Positions 45,658 through 51,429 of a DNA stretch of 51,429 bases are shown piece after piece (positions within the stretch are counted from its first letter, which is position 1; each line of letters opens with the position of its first letter). The notes under the pieces are model-generated. The model was given only the letters and a program-made list of their open reading frames with translations. It was not told where the DNA came from and made no database searches. Source of the stretch: Pseudomonadota bacterium. Lineage in GTDB: Bacteria; Myxococcota_A; UBA796; CAJQPC01. Both the position numbers and the translations under genes were made by a program. Location of the stretch: positions 1 to 51,429 of the forward strand of contig JAAESX010000193.1 in NCBI GenBank assembly GCA_024228935.1, written 5' to 3'.

Positions 45658-46164
45658 ATGACGATCCTGCTGCTCTCCCTCCTCGCGTGCACTCCCTCGG
45701 ACGAGGCGCCCTCGGACTCCGAGGCCGCCGACGCCGACACCGACACCGATGCGGACTCGGACACCGACGCGGACACCGACACCGACACCGACACCGACTG
45801 CGACGAGCGTGACCTGATCTACGTCGCCGGCGTCCGGGACTCGAGCGGCAACTGCGCGGGCTGCAGCTCGCCGGTCGAGATCTCCGGGGCCGTCCAGAAC
45901 CGCTGCGAGAACGAGGTCACCCTGCAGACCTCGTCCGGCTGCCTGGTGGCCTCGGCCGTCGTGCGGGTCCAGGGGGGCGCCGACGTGCACACCCAGACCG
46001 CCAGCTGTGACGCCGCGGCAAAGACCTGGACGTTCGCGCCGAACCAGTCCATCCCCGAGACGATCATCCCGAGCCTGAGCCTCGGGGTCGGTACCTACGA
46101 CGTCACCGTGACGTTCAACGACGCCCGGCCGAACGAAGCCGCCAAGCTGTTCGCGATCGAGTAG
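45658..46164 (+). CDS. small lipoprotein with Asp/Thr linker
   Basis: 168 residues. MTILLLSLLAC, Cys11, then an Asp-Thr/Ala repeat linker of about 35 residues (ADTDTDADSDTDADTDTDTD). The C-terminal domain (about 50-168) contains several Cys (CDERD, SGNCAGCSS, NRCENE, SGCLVAS, ASCDAA) and beta strands ending LGVGTYDVTVTFND. The Cys pattern suggests disulfide-stabilised surface exposure. No family recognised. Confidence 0.75.
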   Translation: MTILLLSLLACTPSDEAPSDSEAADADTDTDADSDTDADTDTDTDTDCDERDLIYVAGVRDSSGNCAGCSSPVEISGAVQNRCENEVTLQTSSGCLVASAVVRVQGGADVHTQTASCDAAAKTWTFAPNQSIPETIIPSLSLGVGTYDVTVTFNDARPNEAAKLFAIE

Positions 46165-46268
46165 CCGCGCTGGCTGTGACGAAACCGCGAGGATATTCGT
46201 CCCCTGCTCTCGATCGGGCAAATTGCGCCGCCCGCACCACCTCATCTCTCAGACCGGCGAGGCGCCTC

Positions 46269-48053
46269 GTGACCACGGCTGCTGCCAAGAAAGTACTCCA
46301 CCCCTTCGCGGCGGAGTACCTCACGAACCCCAGTCAGGACGTCCTGCGCGAGCTGAGCCTCGAGCACACCCCGGCCGTCTCGAAGACCGCCTGCGGAAAC
46401 CTGGTGAAGGTCGCCCGGAACAAGGCGCGGCAGGCCAGCCGGACCTTCCTGATCGGCAACCCCGACGACGCCCCGAACTTCAGCCACACCGTGGTCACCG
46501 CCGAGGTCGCCGCCCCGTTCATCGCCGGGCAGCGCGCCTACATCGAAGAGAAGAACAGGCTCATCGAGGTCCAGGGCTGGGTCGGCGTCGGCCCCCGCGC
46601 CGTCGCGGTCCAGTGGCTGTACACGGTCGAGGGCGCCAACATCGCCGGGATGCAGTCCATCCTGGCGTTCTCTCGGACCGAGGTCGAGGGCGCGGACAAG
46701 GCGGCCGACCCCGACAGCTTCGACCCGAGCTTCCGCATCGTCTACACGCCGGACTACCGGCCCGAGGGCGCCAACGGCGGCCAGATCATCCTGGTCGATC
46801 TCGAGAGCTACACGACCTACATCATGGGCCCCGACTACTTCGGCGAGTCGAAGAAGGCCGCGCTCCGGATGCTGAACCACAAGGTGTTCCTCGCCGGCGG
46901 ACTCGTCCTCCACGCGGGCGCCAAGCTGGTCCACGTCGGCGGGCGCGATGTGTCGATGACCATCCTCGGGCTCTCGGGCACAGGCAAGACGACGACGACG
47001 TTCAGCAAGCAGGGCGAGGTCACGCAGCCCATCCAGGACGACATGGTCGCGCTCTGGCCGAACGGCGAGATGAGCGTCACCGAGAACGGCTGCTTCGCGA
47101 AGACCTGGGCCTTGACCGAGAAGAGCGAGCCCGTCATCTACCGAGGCACGGTCAGCTCGGACGCCTGGGTCGAGAACGTCTACACCGACGCAGACGGCAA
47201 CTACGACTTCTTCAAGACGGCGCTGAGCCCCGCTGAGGTCGGACGACTCCGCGACGTGCTGATCGCCACGAACGCCGACCCCGTCAACGTCGACAAGTAC
47301 ATCGCCGGCGACGTCACCTACGACGACGTCATGGACGGCAAGACCCCGAAGGACGGCTGGGACTTCGTCAAGTGGACCGGCAACGGCCGCTCGATCATCC
47401 CGATGAGCTCGGTCGAGGACGCCGCCGACCTCCACAACATCCAGTCTGTCGAGTACATGGGCATCCTGAACCGGGACGAGGGCGTCGACGCCTGCACGCC
47501 CGGCATCGTGAAGTTCGAGGACCCGGCCCAGGCGGCTGGCTTCTTCATGCTCGGCGAGACGACCAAGACGTCGGCCGCCGGCAAGGAGCGCGGCAAGACC
47601 CGCAGCCCCTTCACGCAGCCCTTCTTCCCGCTGGCGCACGGCCTCCAGGCCAGCCGCTTCTCCGAGCTGGCCGCCACGATGGAGGGCGTCGGTCTGTGGC
47701 TGATGAACACCGGCTTCGTCGGTGGAGACGGCGACTCGGTCAAGGAAGGCGTTGGCCACAAGGTCAAGATCCGGCACAGCTCGGCGATGCTCGAGGCGCT
47801 CCTGACCGACAGCATCGTCTGGAAGAAGGACCCGGACTTCGGGTACCTGATCGTGGACACGGACCACCCGGACAACGCCGCGCTGGTCGCCAAGGTCCCG
47901 GCCGAGATCCTCGAGCCGCGCAAGCTCTACGCGGCCAACGGGAAGCTCGACGTGTACGACGACTGGGTCGCCACGATGCGGACCGGACGGGCGGCGTTCC
48001 TGAAGAAGTGGGACGTCGACCAGGCCATCATCGACGCCACCTGCGGCGCGTGA
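46269..48053 (+). CDS. phosphoenolpyruvate carboxykinase (ATP-type, divergent)
   Basis: 594 residues from a GTG. P-loop GLSGTGKTTTT (about 234-244; the usual form ends GKTTLS), metal-binding IQDDMVAL in place of the common IGDDEHGW, ENGCFAKTW matching the GGCYAKT strand, and FMLGETTKTSAAGKERGKTRSPFTQP, the adenine/metal region equivalent to TAKVAGTERG. The overall order matches ATP-dependent PEPCK, which converts oxaloacetate to PEP and CO2. It is about 50 residues longer than the Escherichia coli enzyme. The GTG at 46269 was preferred because the upstream 93 bases read as non-coding, Arg-rich sequence. Confidence 0.82.
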   Translation: MTTAAAKKVLHPFAAEYLTNPSQDVLRELSLEHTPAVSKTACGNLVKVARNKARQASRTFLIGNPDDAPNFSHTVVTAEVAAPFIAGQRAYIEEKNRLIEVQGWVGVGPRAVAVQWLYTVEGANIAGMQSILAFSRTEVEGADKAADPDSFDPSFRIVYTPDYRPEGANGGQIILVDLESYTTYIMGPDYFGESKKAALRMLNHKVFLAGGLVLHAGAKLVHVGGRDVSMTILGLSGTGKTTTTFSKQGEVTQPIQDDMVALWPNGEMSVTENGCFAKTWALTEKSEPVIYRGTVSSDAWVENVYTDADGNYDFFKTALSPAEVGRLRDVLIATNADPVNVDKYIAGDVTYDDVMDGKTPKDGWDFVKWTGNGRSIIPMSSVEDAADLHNIQSVEYMGILNRDEGVDACTPGIVKFEDPAQAAGFFMLGETTKTSAAGKERGKTRSPFTQPFFPLAHGLQASRFSELAATMEGVGLWLMNTGFVGGDGDSVKEGVGHKVKIRHSSAMLEALLTDSIVWKKDPDFGYLIVDTDHPDNAALVAKVPAEILEPRKLYAANGKLDVYDDWVATMRTGRAAFLKKWDVDQAIIDATCGA

Positions 48054-48762
48054 GCGGGCACGCGCCCCAGCTCTACCAGCGGGCCGAGCTCTACGACCTG
48101 ATCTACAGCGACAAGGCGTACGACCGCGAGTCGGCGCGCCTGGTCGACCACCTGCACGAGCTCGGCGTCCCCGGCGGCGGCTCGGTGCTCGAGGGTTGCT
48201 GTGGCACCGGGGACTACCTGTGCACCTGCAGGACCACTTCGACGCGCGCGGCTTCGACATCGCGCCCGAGATGCTCGCGCTCGCCCGGACCAAGGGCGTG
48301 ACGGTCGCCCCTGGTGACATGCGGCTGTTCACGGTCGACGAGCCCGTCGACGCGTTCCTGTGTCTGTTCAGCAGCATCGGGTACCTCGACCCCGCCGACC
48401 TGCCCGCGGTCGCCGAGCGTGTCCACGCCGCACTGAAGCCCGGTGGCGTCGCGCTGATCGAGCCCTGGCTCACCCCCGACGCAGTCAAGGACGGGCACTT
48501 CATGCTCCAGCAGGCGACCTCGCCCGACGTCGTCGCCGCGCGCGCCTCGGCGGTCACCCTCGACGGCGCCACGACGCACGTCGACTTCGCCTGGTCCATC
48601 GCCCGACCTCACCGCGTCGAGACCTTCGAGGAGCGCCACAGCCTGCACGTGCTGTCCCGCGCCGATCTGGCCGCGCCGTTCGTCGCCGCCGGACTCGAGG
48701 CCAGCTGGGAGGACCGGCACATCGTGATGCGTCGCGGTCTCCTGGTGCTGCGGAAGGCGTGA
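48050..48762 (+). pseudogene. class I SAM-dependent methyltransferase, single-base frameshift
   Basis: The first frame MSGHAPQLYQRAELYDLIYS leads to motif I, SVLEGCCGTGDYL (typical E/D-x-G-x-G-T-G). It breaks near 48219-48222; the -1 frame continues VHLQDHFDARGFDIAPEMLA, the expected next helix and motif II acid region, then FLCLFSSIGYLD and LKPGGVALIEPWL. One added base gives about 237 residues. The GTG overlaps the PEPCK stop by four bases and the stop overlaps the next GTG. Substrate unknown. Confidence 0.75.
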
Positions 48763-49028
48763 GTCAGGTCCTCGTCGCGGCGGCCGGGCTGATCTGCCTG
48801 GTCTTGTTCGTCGTGGAGCGGCATCACTGGCTGCGATTGAGACCGGGGTACATCCGCCTCGTCGCCCGCATCCCGTTCGACATCGGCGAGCCGCTCCCGC
48901 CCGGCGTCGACGAGCTCCTGGCCGACTTTCGGGGCCAGGAAGGGGCGGTCGTCTGGCAGGCGGATGGTGGCGAGGTGCTGTTCCGCGGCGGAGGCCCCTT
49001 CGGATTCCGGTACACGGGCCGACTGTGA
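48759..49028 (+). CDS. small membrane-anchored protein
   Basis: 89 residues, GTG overlapping the methyltransferase stop (GTGA). MSQVLVAAAGLICLVLFVVE is an N-terminal membrane helix, followed by a basic HHWLRLRPG and a short soluble tail with VVWQADGGEVLFRGGGPFGF. No family recognised. Confidence 0.55.
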   Translation: MSQVLVAAAGLICLVLFVVERHHWLRLRPGYIRLVARIPFDIGEPLPPGVDELLADFRGQEGAVVWQADGGEVLFRGGGPFGFRYTGRL

Positions 49029-49078
49029 TTCGCTGATCCCGGTGGCGGCCCGCGGTTGGCTGCAGTCCACCGACGCGC

Positions 49079-49603
49079 GTGCGGATCGGTCAGGTCGTGG
49101 GGGCGCTGGCGGTCGTGCTGGTCGCGCCGGCGGTTGCGGTCGGCGTGGGCTTCGCCGTGTTCTCGGCCGTCGAGGAGGTCGAGCCGCTACCCGAGACCGT
49201 CGGCGTGCACCCGCTCGGCCCGGTCGAGCTGTCGGACCGGGTCGCCGTCCACGTGCTGGTCGGCAATCGAAGCGCCGCGCCGCTGTTCGTGGGGCGGACG
49301 GACGTCAAGCTCGGGGTGCGCCTGGGCAGCGTCCGCAGGCCGGTGTCCGATGCGGTCGTGACGGGCGACGCCTGGACCCCGATCGAGCCTGGAGAGACCG
49401 GGGTCCTGCGGATCGAGGGCCCCATCCCCGAGGAGCTCGCCGCCGAGCGCGCGACGTGCCCCGAGTGCACCGCGGGCCTGCAGATCCAGGTGCGCCTGTC
49501 TGGCGATCAGGGAGCGGTCGAGGTCGAGGCCGCCTTCAAGCACGTCCCGTGGGCTCAGGGCGTGCAGGACAACGACAGCGTGCCGTCGACCAGCTCGGAG
49601 TAG
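49079..49603 (+). CDS. unknown protein with N-terminal membrane anchor
   Basis: 174 residues from a GTG. MRIGQVVGALAVVLVAPAVA and the following hydrophobic residues form a signal anchor. The outer part is beta-rich (VAVHVLVGNRSAAPLFVGRT, GVLRIEGPIPEELAAERATC with CPEC), with a Cys pair CPEC that could bind metal or form a disulfide. It resembles small immunoglobulin-like periplasmic domains (LEA-type) but was not identified. Its 3' end overlaps the convergent VWA lipoprotein gene by 49 bases. Confidence 0.6.
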   Translation: MRIGQVVGALAVVLVAPAVAVGVGFAVFSAVEEVEPLPETVGVHPLGPVELSDRVAVHVLVGNRSAAPLFVGRTDVKLGVRLGSVRRPVSDAVVTGDAWTPIEPGETGVLRIEGPIPEELAAERATCPECTAGLQIQVRLSGDQGAVEVEAAFKHVPWAQGVQDNDSVPSTSSE

Positions 49604-51279
49604 AGCAACTCGTCCGTCGGTTCGTCCGCGGCCCGCCCACCAAGGATGAAGAGCCGGTCGCCCTCGACCGCGGTCGCGTAGTAGGTCCGCGCCGCGCTGA
49701 AGCTCCCAGCCACACTCCAGCCGCCGACGCCGTCGCCGACCAGGATGTCGCTCGAGTCGGCGTCGTCTCCGGGCAGCACGACCAGCTCGTCACCGACCGC
49801 GTCCACGTTCAGCCACAGGCCCATGAACGCGGGCAGCGCGTAGGTGTCGAAGTCACCCAGCGACCCGTCCGCGTTCACGTCTGCGGCGTACGCCCGCGTC
49901 GTCCAGTCGCTGTCGGCTCCGGAGCGCCACGAGCCCACCGCGACCACCCGGTCACCGACGAAGGCGCCGCCGACGTAGCCGCCGGCAAGCTCCTCGGGGT
50001 ACTCGCCGGCCAGCGTCCAGCCTGTGGGGTCGCCGTTGTCGAGCTCGGTCACCCAGATGTCGTCGCGCGTGATGCTGTAGAGCCGCCCGCCGTGGGAGCG
50101 CAGCGCGTTCGTGGCCCCGGGCGCCAGCATGATGGTCCAGCCCTGGGGTGCGCCGTCGACGATCTCGCCGCGGTAGGCGTCGCCGCCGTTCACCGCGTAC
50201 GCCCAGCCGTCGGCCACGTGGAAGCGCGTCTCCTCGCCGCTGTCGATGGCCTGGCCGGGACGCCAGGAGCCGACCCGTCCGTCGTCCCGGAGCGGGGCGT
50301 ACCAGGTGCTGCCGTCCTCGTCGCCGCCGCCGACGTACATGTAGCCGTCGCTGATGCGGGCCGAGTGGGTCTGGACCTCCTCGGGGATGACGCCGCTGGC
50401 GCCCCAGACCGCGGGCACGTCGATGAGCTCCATGTTCTCCTCGAGCGAGCCCTTGAGCGTGCCGCGCGCGAAGTCCACCGCCAGGGCGCCGGTCTTGTCG
50501 CCGTCCGTGTTGCACCAGCTGGCGAAAACGATGGCGTCCTGGAGCTCCTGCAGCGCCGTCGCCACGTCGTCCGCGAGCGGGGGCAGATCGGCGGCCTCCT
50601 TGGCCTCGAAGAGCCCGTGCGTCGCGACGTCGTCCAGCCCACCGGGCCGACCCAGGGCAACGCCCATCACCGCGCGCCCCTCGGCCGCGGTGCGGACCTG
50701 CTCCAGGGTCGAGTCGCTTGGGCTCGTGCCCCCGTCGGTCAGGACCACCAGGACGCCACGCCGGATGGCGCCGTCGGGCTCGAGCTGGTCGTCCCACGTC
50801 GCCAGCCCGTCGATGACGCCGTCGTGCAGGTTCGTCGGTCCGTCGGCGCTGTCGTTCAGCTCGTCGATGGCCGTGGCGATGAGGTCGGCGTTCCGCGTGC
50901 TCGCACGATGCACGTCGACCGTCTCGCCGAACGTCAGGATGGTGAGGGGCTGGTCGTCGTCCAGGCCGTCCACGAGCCGCGTCAGGAAGCTGCGGTACGA
51001 GGTCAGCACCGAGCTGTCGTCGACGGCGATGTCGACCAGCACGACCACGGGCTGCTCGGCGGCGACCTGGTCCCAGGTCCGCTTGGTGTGGGCGAGCTCG
51101 TCGTCGTCGATGGAGATCGAGACCTCGCCGCCGGTCCAGTCGGACACGCCACGGCCATTCGCGTCGACCAGCTCGACGACCACGTCGGCGCGGGTGGGGG
51201 GAGAGCTCCCGATGTAGAGGCCATCCGCGGAGACGGGGCCCTTGTAGTCGGCGTTGCAGGCGGCGAGGAGAAGCAGCAT
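49555..51279 (-). CDS. lipoprotein with degenerate VWA domain and kelch/propeller-like C-terminus
   Basis: 574 residues. MLLLLAAC, Cys8. Residues about 75-235 look like a von Willebrand A domain: VVVLVDIAVDDSSVLTSYR, TILTFGETVDV and LVVLTDGGTSPSD, but the MIDAS D-x-S-x-S is degenerate (DIAVDDSS). Residues about 290-570 contain repeated Gly/Trp-rich blades (YMYVGGGDEDGSTWYAPLRD, FHVADGWAYAVNGG, GAFVGDRVVAVGSWRSG, LFILGGRAAD) like a kelch or related propeller. Probably a surface adhesion or sensing protein. A -10-like TAAGGT is six bases upstream; an IS630-like fragment begins directly beyond. Confidence 0.75.
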   Translation of the reverse strand: MLLLLAACNADYKGPVSADGLYIGSSPPTRADVVVELVDANGRGVSDWTGGEVSISIDDDELAHTKRTWDQVAAEQPVVVLVDIAVDDSSVLTSYRSFLTRLVDGLDDDQPLTILTFGETVDVHRASTRNADLIATAIDELNDSADGPTNLHDGVIDGLATWDDQLEPDGAIRRGVLVVLTDGGTSPSDSTLEQVRTAAEGRAVMGVALGRPGGLDDVATHGLFEAKEAADLPPLADDVATALQELQDAIVFASWCNTDGDKTGALAVDFARGTLKGSLEENMELIDVPAVWGASGVIPEEVQTHSARISDGYMYVGGGDEDGSTWYAPLRDDGRVGSWRPGQAIDSGEETRFHVADGWAYAVNGGDAYRGEIVDGAPQGWTIMLAPGATNALRSHGGRLYSITRDDIWVTELDNGDPTGWTLAGEYPEELAGGYVGGAFVGDRVVAVGSWRSGADSDWTTRAYAADVNADGSLGDFDTYALPAFMGLWLNVDAVGDELVVLPGDDADSSDILVGDGVGGWSVAGSFSAARTYYATAVEGDRLFILGGRAADEPTDELLYSELVDGTLSLSCTP

Positions 51280-51285
51280 GACGGG

Positions 51286-51291
51286 ACCTTA
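51286..51291 (-). promoter_or_regulatory. -10-like TAAGGT, six bases before the start codon
   Basis: On the minus strand TAAGGT then CCCGTC then ATG at 51279. The IS630-like stop codon lies ten bases beyond, so the -35 region would belong to the mobile element or its end. Confidence 0.45.
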
Positions 51292-51300
51292 TTGCGCCGG

Positions 51301-51429
51301 TCAGGATGCTTGAGGGAGAGAATAGCCACAGTGCCTGAACCAGTTTGAGCAGTTCGTCGCGGTGACTTCTCGGAGAGCGATTCCGATGTCTTCGATGAGG
51401 CGGGGGATGGAGCGAGGAGCAAGCGCCCG
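51301..51429 (-). CDS. C-terminal fragment of an IS630-family-like transposase
   Basis: The minus-strand frame open from the right edge encodes 42 residues with RSIPRLIEDIGIALREVTAT, NCSNWFRHCGY and ending SLPQAS, stop at 51301-51303. The spacing of (L/I)xxxIGxxL...xxCxNxxxxxGY matches the C-terminus of one branch of IS630 transposases. The rest lies outside the window. No terminal inverted repeat could be delimited. Confidence 0.5.
   Translation of the reverse strand, partial: RALAPRSIPRLIEDIGIALREVTATNCSNWFRHCGYSLPQAS

Noticed and set aside
48050..48762. BioC methyltransferase
   Set aside because: It is a generic class I methyltransferase without BioC-specific motifs and lies in the PEPCK operon.

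Overview
The window is high-GC (about 70% by eye), densely coded bacterial DNA. It looks like a Myxococcota-type (former deltaproteobacterial) genome: many small exported lipoproteins with Asp/Ser/Thr-rich linkers, a giant MopE-type metal-binding repeat protein, OmpA with thrombospondin-type-3 repeats, a membrane Ser/Thr kinase, and two proteins ending in a Cys-hydrophobic-Arg tail like MYXO-CTERM. The taxon is inferred, not proven. No tRNA, rRNA, CRISPR or prophage was seen, and no gene-free stretch exceeds about 300 bases. Both window edges lie in fragments of transposase-like genes.

Layout. 1-6.6 kb: transposase-like tail, an exported beta-barrel-like protein, the MopE-like lipoprotein with a lamin-tail domain, and a Ser/Thr kinase. 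6.6-11.5 kb: a small CTERM protein divergent from a CrcB fluoride channel, a PspA/IM30 protein, and a large GT-C-type membrane glycosyltransferase. 11.5-15.7 kb: a minus-strand trio (unknown protein, DnaC-like helicase loader with duplicated Cys modules, Smr protein), an acidic outer-membrane protein and a hydrolase. 15.7-20.9 kb: two paralogous frameshifted leucine-rich lipoproteins around a beta-propeller lipoprotein and a DUF3604/PHP-like surface protein. 20.9-26.7 kb: bioB-bioF, small lipoproteins, an inositol-monophosphatase-family enzyme and a frameshifted membrane protein. 26.8-31.8 kb: pyruvate:ferredoxin oxidoreductase, a dihydroorotate-dehydrogenase-like protein and a hemerythrin-like protein. 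31.8-36.2 kb (minus): CrtU-like carotenoid oxidoreductase, Rieske oxygenase, polytopic membrane protein and an unknown. 36.3-40.8 kb: bioA, an S10 peptidase and OmpA. 40.8-43.2 kb: a RAYT-like transposase coupled to a four-helix-bundle gene, and 3-hydroxybutyryl-CoA dehydrogenase, with paired repeats on either side. 43.2-51.4 kb: a MORN/ExbD-like lipoprotein, thiolase, PEP carboxykinase, a frameshifted methyltransferase, small membrane proteins and a VWA/propeller lipoprotein.

How it works together. Biotin genes sit in two separate transcription units (bioBF and bioA), each preceded by a near-identical palindrome at identical distance from the start codon, matching the geometry of BirA operators. 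Thiolase plus hydroxybutyryl-CoA dehydrogenase, PFOR and PEP carboxykinase are central carbon enzymes around acetyl-CoA and pyruvate. Much of the rest builds the cell envelope.

The most interesting patterns are regulatory. At least eleven genes have a TA-starting -10-like hexamer exactly six bases before the start codon, which predicts leaderless mRNAs. In three very short divergent intergenic regions (22-25 bases) one TA dinucleotide appears to serve both directions. Exported proteins carry unusually short, uncharged signal peptides. Six genes carry seven single-base frameshifts, which may be assembly errors or real decay.
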